Assembly (NCBI GenBank): GCA_038373885.1
Contig: JAWZYV010012268.1
Coordinates: 62,001-126,000 of the forward strand
DNA length: 64,000 nt
Direction: 5' to 3'
From: Cheiracanthium punctorium
Lineage: Eukaryota > Arthropoda > Arachnida > Araneae > Cheiracanthiidae
Shown in pieces: positions 48,775 through 60,945 of this stretch. The notes under the pieces are model-generated. The model did no database searches. It worked only from the letters and a program-made list of their open reading frames with translations, and was not told the DNA's origin. Made by a program: the position numbers and the translations under genes. The first letter of the stretch is position 1; each line of letters starts with the position of its first letter.

Positions 48775-48913
48775 TTATGTACCAGTAATGATGAGGGATC
48801 CAGCCCATGGAGTCAGGTGGTTACTTTTTCAACTCTACCTGACAAACCTGATCCACCTGGAAAACCTTACTTAAAAGGTCGAGCTCATTCAACATTTTTC
48901 AAATTAACTTGGG
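48775..48913 (+). CDS. FNDC3: FNDC3 exon, end of FN3 domain 3 and start of domain 4
   Basis: Acceptor AATTTAG, donor TGGG|GTATGT, 139 bp. It reads LCTSNDEGSSPWSQVVTFST (strand G of domain 3), the linker LPDKPDPP, then GKPYLKGRAHSTFFKLTW opening domain 4. The exon ends one base after the conserved TGG tryptophan codon, the same boundary position as the exon ending at 63987. The repeated position suggests domain-wise exon duplication in the gene's past. Confidence 0.95.
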
Positions 48914-49590
48914 GTATGTATTTTTTTTTAAATGATAATGGTCATGCTTTATAAAAATCTAGTTTCAAGTTGTCTAACAGCTCAAGAAAAACACAGAAGT
49001 CACTGGGCTTACAGTGACTTCCCACGAAAACTGGAAAGAAACGGGTGAGAAAGCCACATAAGTTAAGAAAAGATCACATGATGAAGGCATTAGGTCACAG
49101 AATTTGCCAAAAATTATTTGTTTTTTTACATCAAAATTTTTTTGGGGGGGAGGGGGCTTTCTTGCATATTGTGCATTTCTTGCATCTTGCATATTCATCG
49201 CAGTATTGTTTTCAGTATTATGATCTTTTGATGTTCTTACCCCCCCTCCCCCATATTTTTCGTATTTCATAAAAATGTTTTACCCATCACATTATTTTTG
49301 TGATCATTTAATAACATGTGCATTTTATTATCTGCCAAGCTAAAAGTTCTGTACTTCAATAATTTAAAAATTTGCAAGTTTTTAATTACTAAAGAAATGG
49401 TAATGTGTTTTAAGCCATAATCGAGGGAACATTCTTTTATTATTTCCAATTAGAGTGAAACCACATGATCTCTAATAGAGAGAAAATTAAAGCTTAGTAT
49501 TGTTTGACATTTTGATTATGATTTGAATCTCTCCTCCCAGACAAAGACAATATGTATGTCATAGCTGCCAACTCTTTGCTAATTTCCAGG

Positions 49591-50559
49591 CAGGGCCATA
49601 ACCAGAGGGGGGGGCTACGGGTAATAATTACTACCTAGCCGGCTTTCAGCCCCCCTAAGATTTTCAAAATTTTTTGTAAATTTACAGATAAATACGAAAT
49701 TCCCGAAACGACGGATTTTTAACAATCGCTAAATTTTACATCATAAAAAAATGCCCATTTTTTGGGAGAATTTCTCATCACAAGGGCCAGATTTCTATAC
49801 ATACGGTTAATTATTTTGCTGCTCTTAGCTCGGTAGTATCGGTTTTCGGATTTTTCCGAGTACATGAAACTGCCGGTTTCCTTTTAAGTTCCTTACAATT
49901 TTATCCTTACTCATGGGCGCCGGCAGCATAGGGCAAGGGGGGGCAATGCCCCCCCTGGATTTTTGTATGCAGTGTTTTTCCTTGCTTTTTTGCTATTTCC
50001 AACATGGTAACCATACGTTGAAGTAGTCTTTGCCTCCCCCTTGAGTAGTCTTTGTCCCCCCCCTGGAGTAGTCTTTGTCCCCCGCCAGGGATATATTCTG
50101 CCGGCGCCCATGCTTACAATTATATTTAAAATGAAAAATAAATGCATTTTTCAATAAATTTTTATTCCAAAGTTTAATTGTTACATTTTTTTATTTTACA
50201 GAGTTTATTATTATTATTATTGGATAGCATTTAATGGATTGCAAAAGGCACAATTAACTATTAACTACATCTTGTGAATTATTGTTGTACAAAAAATTAC
50301 TCTAACCGATATCCAATACTGCATTCACTCAAAATATCATTTGAATATTTTTAATGGAATCTCAATGAAAAAATTATTAACATAATGAATGTTACATATT
50401 TTAAAAACACTGTGTTTTTTGAAGCAAATACTCTAGAAAAAAAATGTGCAAATTGAAAAACACCTCCCCCCCCCTTCTGCCTACTAATACTCATATTTGT
50501 TCCGCCCCCCTAACTAAATTCAAAGCCCTACCTAACATTTTATCCTGGTTACGGCACTG
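49591..50559. mobile_element. hAT element with perfect 8-bp target duplication
   Basis: TTTCCAGG flanks both ends (49583-49590 and 50560-50567). The TIRs are CAGGGCCATAACCAG and (reverse complement) CAGTGCCGTAACCAG. 969 bp, no transposase, with G-rich and C-rich subterminal blocks. A second MITE is nested inside. A related left end occurs at about 52719. Confidence 0.85.
49911..50112. mobile_element. MITE nested in hAT element
   Basis: Perfect 15-bp inverted ends CATGGGCGCCGGCAG (49912-49926) and CTGCCGGCGCCCATG (50098-50112). CTTAC flanks both sides (49906-49910, 50113-50117). The interior holds repeated TAGTCTTTG(C/T)CCCCC units. Confidence 0.75.
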
Positions 50560-51482
50560 TTTCCAGGAAGACTTCCTGATTTTGAACTTTTCTTCTGTCT
50601 TCTTGCAGAAATATTAATCTTCCCCTATTTTATTTTTCTGCCAGTTTAGTATACATACTGCTAAAATTTTAAAAAGGATCAAATAAGATATTTTTGAAGT
50701 GGGAGGATTTCAATTTAATTCACATTTTTGAACACAGCCTTTCTGAACTATTTAAACCCTCCTTATCTTGCCCCTACATTGGAGCTTTTGAGGGAAAGAG
50801 TTCTTTTCACTTTTTTCTCTACTCCCCCAATTCATTCTTTCCTTTGCTCATTCAGCAAGCAGTACCTATATGTATATGCCAATCTGGTGGCATAAAGCAG
50901 CCCTAATACTTCTCTGCTGATTTGGTAAGCACCAAAAAAAGTCTTAAGTACTAGAAAAGCAAGTTGTTAGTAAAATTTAAAATTACTTTTTAACTGTTTT
51001 TGACACATCAGTTAAACAGAGTGCTTATTTACAGAATTTTAATAAAGTAAAATTTACCAGTAAGTGCTGCCAATCATGCAGGCCCATTATTTTTTAAGAT
51101 GCTTACTAATTTAGAATCATCAAAAAATACAAATATGAGAGAATTAAATCTTCTAGAAACTTTGTGGAGAAAAAAGAAAACTGGTTTGCGAAATTCAGCA
51201 TTAAAGCTCCAAACCTTATTTGGGCCAAAACAAACTGATGCTGCTTCTAACTAGCCATTCACAAAAATGGCAAATTCAGCAAGGTCCAGATTCTTTGTTT
51301 GCCCAGTTTAAATTTGACTGGAAAAATCTTCTTGTTTTTCAGAAAATCTTGTTTTTTTACCTCGATCTTCCTCTTTCGAGGCATGGTAGGTTGGCAGTTA
51401 TGATACATAATATTGAAGTACTGTATATACATATTTATATTGTTTTCTTGTTCGTATTATATGAATCTTATTATATTTTTAG

Positions 51483-51548
51483 ATCCTCCTAAAGATGATG
51501 GTGGTTGCCCTGTTACAGAATACATTCTGGAAATGAATTCTGAAGACG
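51483..51548 (+). CDS. FNDC3: FNDC3 exon, FN3 domain 4 strand C
   Basis: A 66-bp exon between ATTTTAG and ACG|GTTAGG (a weaker donor). It completes an aspartate codon and reads DPPKDDGGCPVTEYILEMN, then SED. This is the hallmark WDPPKDNGG-x-x-x-x-Y-x-LE segment of FNDC3 domain 4. One leftover base joins to 63349 across an 11.8-kb intron. Confidence 0.95.
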
Positions 51549-51791
51549 GTTAGGTTTTTTTTATTTTTAATTTATTTATTATAAAATTGTATTATTAAAA
51601 TCATAAAATTAATTTTTGTGATTTTGTTCTATACCTTTATAATTAAAAATTGTTGGATAACTCATAAAATGTGTATGTTAAAATTTATTAATTTACAAAT
51701 AGTTTTTTTTTTTTTTTACTAAGTTTAACTTAGTTGCTTTAAAGTTAACCTTTAGCTTGTGTCTAACTATTCTTCTGTCATTTGCATTAAA

Positions 51792-54700
51792 CATAGGCGC
51801 CGACTTCATGGGGCTTGAAGGGGCTTCAGCCCCCCCAATATTTTTATTCAGGGGGCTGAGCCCCTTCAAAAACTTCACTCCAACTTTTTTGTGTCAAATC
51901 ATATTTCTTCCTCCAAATCGGTTAAACTTAAGAATCCTAAAAATAGAGAATGTATCGCTAGCTTCTTCTGTCTCCCACTCCGCTTTTTCTTTCACAGGGA
52001 TTCAGGAATTACGTTGGGCACCTGTAATGCGTAAGGCACGGGTGTCAACCTTCTTTATCAAGAGCGCAAGCACAAACAAATGACCATCAGATAGCTAGGC
52101 AAAAAGAAACGGGTGTTTTCCCCCACAAGAACCCTTCAGATTTTACACCGTGACACAATTGATGATGGAATTGCTTTCTAGTAGGGAGAGGACTGCGTTT
52201 TTTTTAGGAGGGTCGTTCTCATGTAATGTAATCTTTCTTTTTTAAATCAGTACAGCAAAAGCTTTATTGTGAGATACAGACTCTTCTGTAGATGTCTGAC
52301 CATAAGGGAGATTTACCCATTGTGCAAAACTGCAAACGATTGTGACATTCCCATTTCCCAGCAGTATTAAGTTTCGATGCTGAAAATAAACCGTTTAAAT
52401 GTGACTTAAAAACAATTCAAGGCAGAAAATTGATAGTCAAATTTAAGTTTGAAGATTTTAAATCATGAAGAACCTTGTGAGATAGATGAAAAATTGATGT
52501 TTAATACAGTTTCGGATATAGACAGTATTCATTTCTTTATACGCTTTATCAAAACTTTACTAATATCGAACGCTTAACGTTTCTGATTTAGCTACAGTTA
52601 GGAGCTAAATAAAAAATGATTTCATAAAAATCTTCGAGCAGCACAACTTCTGGATTATATTTTATAATTGCTTGCTCTTATCTTCTCTCTTTACATATAA
52701 AACTCTATCCCCCATCAAGGGCGTAATCAGAGGTGGGGGGGGGGGAGGGCTACGCGGGCTGAGCACTACTTAGCTGTCTCCCAGCCCCCCTACGATTTTC
52801 AAAAATTTTTTAGTTTACACATAAATACGAAAATTTAGAAACGAACATTTGAAAACCATGAAATCTTTAAGAAGACTCGTTGTTTTAGGCGAATTTCGGT
52901 TCATTATTTTGCTACTCTTGGCTGCATATGGTGCCAGTGGCGGTTCCAGAGGGGGGTCACAGTGGTCATGGGCCTAGATTAACCATCTCGCCAAGAAAGA
53001 AGGAAGAAAAAAAAACGAGGGCCCAAGCCGAGCTTGGACAAGGCCCAAAATTCAGAGAGGCCTTGATCATGTGCATAATATCATATTGTGTTGCTGAAAG
53101 AGAATTCCTCTTTAGAAAACCATTAGTCTCTGACTAATTTACTTTATTTTATAACAACACTAAAGTATGCACACAATATTCTGACTATGTGCTCAGTCGT
53201 TGTTCCTTGGCAGAAAAATATGCAGCCGTTTTGTAAATATGTGCATTCATCCATATTCATCCATACATAGAGGGCAAAGGAAAGGGGAGTCACAGCGAGC
53301 ATGATTAACGGAAGGGTGAATGGGGTAGTTGCTTCGAAACCACAATAAAAAAAAACGATCAAAATCAAAAAATGGTTTTAGAAAAATGTGTGAATTGGGC
53401 GTGTGATACATATACTCGTATTCGACCCCCACCTCCACCCCACACTTGCAAATAGCCTCCCTCTTCTATAAAAGCACTCTATGAAGCACCTATGTTTGTA
53501 AATTATTATTTATGGAATATCAAACTAGCGTAACTGCTACAAAACCATAAAAATTATAGAGGAGGAAGGAGGGGGCTTCATGGGGAAAGAGGGACTATAC
53601 CTAAACAGGGCCGGATTACCCATTAGGCTGAGTAGGCTTTCACCTGTGGGCTCCTACCATTTTAGAGGCCTGCGTTAAAATTTAGAAGGAAAAAAATATA
53701 ATCAAACATTATTAAAGCTATTTTAGTGTTAATATTTATACAGTATATGTAACTCTGAGAAAATAATTCTGATTCATTATTGACTTCGTACACAAGAAAC
53801 ACTTTTTGGCATTGTACACTTCTTAATTGAAATTTGAATGAATATGTGCTAGAAAGTTTGAAGCTGACTATTTAGCTTGAATTTTATGTGCACATTTCAG
53901 TGATACCTTGCATTAGATGGATGTATATTTTGCAAATTCAATAAGGAGAACTTTTAGCACTATGTTTACACGAACGGGCTATGGTAATCATAAGAAGGCT
54001 TATAAACAAAATACCCTTCGTACCCCAGTCATCACAATCATATTTTATACAACTTTTTTCCGTTCTGAATAAAAATTAATTTTCGTATATTGTTGCACAA
54101 ATATCATCAGAATAAATTTCAAATAACATAATGCGTTATGGTTTTAGTTTATAAAATGAATACTATGTATCCATTTAGCCAAAGCGTCTCTGACTTACCA
54201 ATTGCTAGTGTGCTAGTTTAATTTGTTTTGATAATTGTTAAGGTAATCTGGAACAATTTCCCAAATAGAAAGGTGATTTAGAGTGCAGTGGAGTTTTTAT
54301 ATATGTTTTAAAAATAATATGGCGTAGACAATGATTTCGAATTAGATTTCATTCATTTTGTTTCCATTTTTCATATTATTGAGTATTCTTAAAAATTGTC
54401 TGTAAATATCTACAATAATTCAGAGTGATAATTTTGGAATTGTATATCTGTTTCTGTGTTATTCCACTTTTAAATTTAAAGCACGATTATATTTTATACA
54501 ACTTTTCTCCGTACTGAATAAAAATAAATTTTCATATATTGTTGCACAAATATCATCAAAATATGTTTCAAATAGCATAATTCATTATGGTTTTAGTTTA
54601 TAAAATGATTACTATGTGTTCATTTTGCCAGGAGCGTCTCTGATTTGCCAATTGCTTATGTGCTGGTTTAATTTGTTTTCATAATTGTTAAGGTAATCTG

Positions 54701-55946
54701 GAACGGTTTTCCAAAAAGAAGTGTGATTTAAAGTGCAATGCAGATTTTATATGTCGAGTTTTCTATGTCAAGTTCCACACGAAGCCCCCCCCCCCCCCTA
54801 GATCCCTCACGCCCCGGCCTAGATCCCTCACGCAGATAGTTGGCCATAACATCACATTTCAACATTTCTTTTCATTTTTAATGTTATTGAAAGATTATAT
54901 GAGTATTCTTAGTTTAATGTAAAATGAAATTTTTCAGAATTAAAATGTTTATGAAGACCTAAAATAGTGTAGACTCTGAATTTTGATATATTCTCGCACT
55001 TGGATTTCTTTGTTAAATCATTTTTAAATGTTAACAAGGATGATATTATTGAAAAATTAATTTTTTTCCTGCTGTGAAAATACTATGAGAATGAATTTAA
55101 AAGTATATTTTATTTATTTATTTGTTTTTACAATTCAAATCACGGAAATCCGTTTAAAATGTATGTGTCGAAGAGAGGACTTGTAACTTTGTATGATGGT
55201 TTGTATATTTGTTTGAATACATGGAAAGGAGGTATTTATTACTTCTTTGTTTATGTTTTTTTTTAAATAATTTTAAATGTAATCCTGTAAAAAGTTGTCA
55301 AAAATGTAATTTAAATGTGATCAGTTTTTCTGTCTTAAAGTAGTGCGACATTTAATTAAAGTCGATTCAATTTATGGGTATTTCATCATGTAGTAAAATA
55401 AAAAATACTATTTTATATTAGTAAAAATTATCTCTGATGAAGGTTTGCAAGTAAATAAAATAATCCAGATTTTAGTATTTCGTCTCGTTTGTACTTCTAG
55501 GGTATTTTGAAATATTAGCTGGAGTAATGTTTTGCAGAACAGTTTTCCACATTTGACTGCATGCATTTTCTTTCCTATGAAATTATCATTAAATACATTT
55601 CGAAAAAGGTTTTACTTGTTTTGCTGTTATTAACTTAATTAAAATCCAGTTGTTCTTTCAGAAGGGAGATTTGCTTTCTCCATATGTGTACTGAAGACTG
55701 ATTCGAGATCTTGAGTTCAAATACTTCATTTTAAAAATGAGTTCAAAAAATTTTTGAAAAATTTATTAAATGGAATTCCTTTTATTTTCATGAAAGTGTT
55801 ATGTTAAAAAAGCACATTTTGAAATCTCAATTCTAAAATTTCTGAACCCCTTAATTATACTGACGGAGAGAAGGATTTTGTGTCCCCCCGTCCACCTCCG
55901 TAAGGATACGAGCCCCCCCAATAATTTTTAGAAGTCGGCGCCCGTG
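51792..55946. mobile_element. 4.2-kb hAT-like element with perfect 8-bp target duplication
   Basis: GCATTAAA flanks both ends (51784-51791 and 55947-55954). The TIRs are CATAGGCGCCGACTTC and (reverse complement) CACGGGCGCCGACTTC, matching at 14 of 16. Each end has a GCCCCCC(C)AATA-type subterminal block. The interior contains other element ends (about 52719 and 53605, CAGGGCCGGATTACCC) and a tandem duplication. No intact transposase ORF is visible, so it is non-autonomous or decayed. Confidence 0.8.
54036..54752. repeat. tandem duplication, period ~450 bp
   Basis: 54036-54302 and 54485-54752 are direct copies, with about 85% identity by eye. Shared blocks include TATTGTTGCACAAATATCATCA, TTATGGTTTTAGTTTATAAAAT and TAATTGTTAAGGTAATCTGGAAC. 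It lies inside the 4.2-kb hAT-like element. Traces of the spacer appear again near 54880-54910. Confidence 0.75.
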
Positions 55947-56562
55947 GCATTAAATTCTTCTAAAATCTTATTCATTTCATTCAATTCAAGGAATGTGTGA
56001 ATTATAGAACTTCATGGACTTTAAATCATTGTTACAACTTTTAATTCAAGACTACTTTTTATTAAGAAGCATAAGTAAAATTATCTCTAAATGGGCATCC
56101 TTAACCATTTCAAGATGACATACTCGAACATGGAATTCTTTCATGAATGACAGCAACTGGAGTACATGCTATTTTCCCAAGAATTTCATAGTAACTTAAA
56201 ATGCTACAAATAATAATAATTTCTATGTCTTTGTGAAGAATTCCCGATTGACAGAACAATTATGTGCTTGAAGAATTTGGTCTGAGGCATATTTGTATTG
56301 TTGAAATAATTAAAACTTTGTAAAATAACACCCATAAAAAAATACTCATCAATAGGCCCTGATTATGACCACATGGGGACCTGGGACTTCAGACATTTTG
56401 GAGGCACAATCTCCAGAAAATACAGTGATAAATTAACAAAATTTTTTTAATTGTATTCTGTCAATTTCAGTTAATTGAGCAACATTCTGATAGGATCAGT
56501 TTGGTCCTAGTAAACAGCTGTTCCGATTACACAAAAATTCCCCAAGGTTTCAAGAATGGACA

Positions 56563-58924
56563 TCTCTACTTATTATAAAAGAAGGTGTCTGTGTGTGTCT
56601 GTCGGCAGCGTTACAGACAAACGGCTACACCTAGAAACACCAAATTTGGTACTCGGGAAGATGTAAATATGTAGTTGTGCACCTCGAAGCGATTTTTTTC
56701 AAAATTCGACCTAGAATTTATTTTATTTTATGTTTTATGCGATTTTTGGCATTTTTTCTCACCTAATTCGTAATGACGGCGGAAATTATGCTCGCAGCAA
56801 AACGGCATTTGTATCATTGGATAAAGGAGGAAATTTTCTTTTAAAAACAGTTTGTTCTGAATACGTAACATGATTTACCAATTTTTAGGAATTTTTTTAC
56901 TAAGCATCTGCTTCGTGATTGTTTTTCGTAAAATAATTTTAAAACTGTCGCATCTTGAATTCTATCCGTCATAAATTTTAGATATTTTGACAAATCGTGA
57001 AACATTCTTTTCTCCCTCTTTTAAAATAAAAACGAAAAAATTATGTAAATTGGATGATTTTTTACGAATTTTAATGCAGCCTAATGTTTAGAATTTAATA
57101 GCATCAACGCAATCTTACGCCATTCATTACATTGCGATCACGGCACGAGAATTTATGTTCGGTTGTTGCCACAGAAAAGATTAGAAAAAAGGATTTTTTC
57201 AACGAATCGAGTTTTTAAATGGGATATCAGAATTTCAATTTGCAAGTGAGGATCTATGACGTCAAATGCTTTAAGATACGTAAAAATTACTCCATAATTT
57301 TAACTCATTTATTCCAGCTCTATTTTCAACACAGGGAGACGATATTTTGATTAAAATTTACTGTAGACATAAACTAAGAAATTCACGATTATTATTATTA
57401 GAAGTGGTATTTTAATCCGGTGCTTATTTAAAAATTGAAATGTTTTCACAGCGCTGAAAATGTTCATTTTAAAAGTTACAAAGTTCGTTTCAAAGCGCGA
57501 TATATTAAATTTTTCTATTTACTATTTTTTTTTTTTTGCATTTAATTTAGCGCAGGCGTTGCCTAACATACGCATGCAGGTTGCGAGTATAATTTTATTT
57601 TAACGTTGAATTACGTTCCTCCATAAAGGTTACATAACGCAAAGTTTTATGATACCGTTTGAAAACAATTATGCGAAATATCGAAATTAACTCCCTCAAC
57701 CTACTGGGGTATCCTTTACGGCAGTCAAACAGTGACGTCATAAATAAAAAAATGCGTGAAATTTGTAAACTCTGCAACTCTAACGCCCTGTCACAATTAA
57801 AGTGGGAATAAGTAGCTCCTCGAGATTACACAGTTTGATGTTTTTCAGGAGACAGGACTATGGAGGATATAAAAGATATTGCTATATTAGATACATGGAT
57901 ATTTAAAATGGCACCCCTTAGATATTTTCTCCCCACAGTAAGATAAAATGGTTTGCGGCGCTAAATGCGCCCATCTTATAAAACTATGTATAAATTAAAT
58001 ATATATGGAGAGTTTCCTTAATGGCAACCATTATGTGAAATGATTATTATTTATGCAAATGTGTAAATTGCAAAGAATCGCCACAGAATCAAAAGATCCC
58101 ATTGAGGCCAAATAATTTAAGCTGTTTCTTTTAAGGGAGCCTTGAAGAGGGAGAAGCGAATATAGATAGTATTAATGTACGTAATAGGTAGTATTATTAG
58201 ATTTGTAAAGATAATATGAATAAATCGCAATGTACTATGTTAATAAATATTTCATGAAATTAAAAGTGTCCTGTTTCAACGGTTGTCTTACAACCAACTA
58301 AACGAAAAGTAATTCTAATTTGCGTTAATATATCCGGCAGTAATTTCAACAGATTACTTGAACTTTTTTAAAAATGAAATTCTGTTTTGTCTCATGCAGA
58401 TATGATTTTAGTAGTAAAATATTCCTTTCTTCCCGTATGAAGAGCGGGTGCGCAGCTATTTTAAAAACATCTCTTGAAAATAGCATAAATGAATTCAGAA
58501 GACCTCAAAACATGTCAATACACCAAAATCTCGAAGTCTAATTTTTTCATGATTACAATGCTTTCCTTATATGGTACATGTTCGGAAAGAGATAAATGGT
58601 GCTCCATTTCATGTAGTGTCTTAGGTATTTAATGCTACAACTTGAGCCTAAAAAACAGTATGATGTAGAAATAAGACATTTTGAAAGCCAGGAGTTCTTT
58701 GCAAACCATTAAGCTTTCCACTTTTTTGATAGTGAATGAAACTGACGTAGTTTTTTGAGTCATTATACTGCAATGATCAGGTTAGTACTCATGACACAAA
58801 CTTTACATTAAGAGTCAAATAATTTTGCTCTTTTTTTTTTAATTCCACATCACGAATAATTTTGAATTACACATGTAAGGAAAATTTTCGTTTCCTACCG
58901 TGCGAAGAACGGGCACACAGCTAG
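56563..58924 (+). mobile_element. non-autonomous Helitron, 2.4 kb
   Basis: Preceded by A, it starts TCTCTACTTATTATAAAAGA and ends CTAG (58921-58924) followed by T. A CCGT-7 nt-ACGG hairpin (58898-58912) is 8 nt upstream of CTAG. A decayed second 3' end (CCCGTATGAAGAGCGGG...CAGCTAT) lies at about 58432-58455, so the element may be composite. No Rep/helicase is seen. Confidence 0.75.
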
Positions 58925-59006
58925 TATTACATATATAAATAGTCATTATGACTTTTATTGAACAATGCAAGTATCTGGCATTGTACAATAAAACATTCGA
59001 TTGAAC

Positions 59007-59063
59007 GATTCAATCGAAGTTCATATACACACATTGCTGTTGTATATGAACTTTAATTGAATC
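59007..59063. repeat. 57-nt hairpin
   Basis: Arm 59007-59028 (GATTCAATCGAAGTTCATAT...) pairs with 59042-59063 (20 of 22 positions), with a 13-nt loop. Its status is unknown. Confidence 0.55.
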
Positions 59064-59475
59064 ATTTATTTGAGAAGCCAGTCAAGCGATAAATTGTTGG
59101 AGTAAATCATAGAAAACTTTCTAGCAACCTGAAAAATATATTTAAAAATTGCTATTTTTCCGCATGAAAGTTAGCTATTTGTGTAACTGTTTGATAAAAA
59201 TAATTTTTTAAAATCTGTATTGGCAAATGTATAAAAAATAATAAGTTTGCACTTGATTGGTTTCTGAAACAAACAACCATCACTATTGTAAATGTCATAT
59301 GAAATATTCTAATTTCATTAGGGAAATCAAAGGTAAAATGAAAAGTGAACTTTTTAAGGAGTTTAATATTATTGTCATATATACATATTTGTTCTGAAAT
59401 GACTATTCATCACCATACACTTGCTCTATAGTACATTGTTTTTCTGTTGAAAGACACTGAAAAATCTTCTCATAA

Positions 59476-59665
59476 AATGCCTCGTATCCAAACAAGTAGG
59501 ATTTTAGAGCTTGTAAATCTTGTATTTTTTTACCCATTTATGGGGATCTACAACTTAACCTTCTCCTTTAACTTTAGCATTTCGAACAACACTACGTTTG
59601 TAGGTCTCTTTGTTGACAACTTCATGTCTTTGCTTTGGAGCAGGTTCTTCATCTGAACTAGACAT
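59476..59665 (-). pseudogene. N-terminal fragment of a multicopy transposon protein
   Basis: From ATG at 59665, 36 codons read MSSSDEEPAPKQRHEVVNKE, then TYKRSVVRNAKVKGEG, to a TAA at 59557-59555. After a frameshift, coding-like sequence resumes (YEAFYEKIFQCLSTEK at about 59490-59445). The acidic/serine start followed by ETYKR-x-x-x-R-x-AKVKG resembles the N-terminus of multicopy invertebrate transposon proteins, as I recall. It may belong to the HARWL/HARWM families of this window, but no C-terminal part is here. Confidence 0.45.
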
Positions 59666-60450
59666 GTATACTAGTACAATGTAATCACCCCAAAACACAA
59701 ATTCAGCATAAACAATACTAAGAAACAGTTCTTAAACTAGACTAATAAACACAAACAACAATGTTGTCACCCACCAAATGACTACTGAAGAATGCAAATC
59801 AGACACAGCTGTGAATCACAAGCAGGATTACTAAATCATTAACACAGTGCAATGCCAAAAATCCTGTAGTTTCAAGCAGAAACCAATCAAGCACTGTCAT
59901 TTATTTAACTTCTCTCCACTCTAAACAAGGATTTCTAGGCTTTGCTTCACCATAACATGGGGGTAGCATTCAACTTCTTTGTGCATTAAATGATGTATTT
60001 ACCTTTACCAAACAGTAATCGACAAAGATCTTAATTTCGGATTTTTGTTGCTTGACTGGTTTTTTAAATAAACGATTCAATTACTGAAAACTAAACTAAA
60101 AATTTTCACAATCAACTTGATTCTCAGCTAAAAAAAAAAAATAAATAAAATTAAATTAAAAAAAAAAAAAAAAAAAAATTCACAATCAGATATTATTTAC
60201 CAGATAAATCATGAAGTCAGAATGCACTCAAATGATAGGTCAGTTTTTATAAATATAAAGAGTAAATCATGAAAAATAAGAAAAAAAACTGCATCTTAGT
60301 AAACAATGAGAAAGCTACATAATTTAAAATTTGATTTAAATCTATGAATAAATGTTTTTAAAAAATCAAACTGTTAGTAGAGAAATTTTTTTATGAGCAA
60401 TTCAGGCAAATGCCCGAATAGCCTGTGTGATAATCAGGCCCTGCTTATCA

Positions 60451-60583
60451 AACTGTATGCACGTTTCAGCTGAAAAAATGTTCATTCTTCTTTGGCAGAA
60501 GTCCACACACAGTGTCCTAACTGTGTATGGACTTCTGCTGAAGAAGGCTGAAAAACTTTTTCTGCCGAAATGTGCATGCAGTT
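60451..60583. repeat. 133-nt palindromic hairpin
   Basis: Arm 60451-60513 (AACTGTATGCACGTTTCAGC...) and the reverse complement of 60520-60583 (AACTGCATGCACATTTCGGC...) match at about 80%, with a 6-nt loop. The 74-codon frame across it (60427-60651) is an accident of the palindrome. It is a palindromic MITE or a hairpin RNA source. Confidence 0.7.
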
Positions 60584-60852
60584 CAGTAAGAATTGTTTGT
60601 GTGTTATTTTACAACATTTTAATTACTTCAATTTTTAAACATTCTTTTTGAGTGTTTTTTGTTGCATTGTTGGTTTGAGTTGTATAATGTAGAGATTTCT
60701 ACATCATGATATGGAATTTTTTGATACATCAATATTACTGTGCTTGCAAACATTTTTTTTTCTACTAAAGGTACTTTTTACAGTTAGATCTCTTTAAAAG
60801 TTCCTGTTTTGCTAATTTTAGCAAAGTGGCAATTTTCAACCTTAAAACAAAG

Positions 60853-60945
60853 GTTAGGAACCCTTAGAAAGACCCCCCACAGAGGGCACTCCCTTCCCCC
60901 CTTGATCCCTTGAGTAGATAATCGGCTGTAATCTCAATAAATCAA
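60853..60945 (+). mobile_element. SINE 3' fragment (family 1)
   Basis: GGTTAGGAACCCTTAGAAAGACC, then GAGGGCACTCCC, then TAGATAATCGGCTGTAATCTC. It matches the tail half of the 42081-42294 SINE. Confidence 0.6.

Larger units (their letters stand above)
48914..51482 (+). other. FNDC3 intron, 2.6 kb
   Basis: Apart from the hAT element with its nested MITE (49591-50559), I see only AT-rich sequence. C/G-rich tracts near 49140 and 49240 are not part of a recognised gene. Confidence 0.7.

Noticed and set aside
52928..53137. 69-codon frame with charged residues
   Set aside because: It reads through low-complexity MITE-like sequence inside the 4.2-kb hAT element; no homology pattern.
60427..60651. 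74-codon open frame
   Set aside because: It runs across a palindromic hairpin; the frame is a by-product of the inverted repeat.
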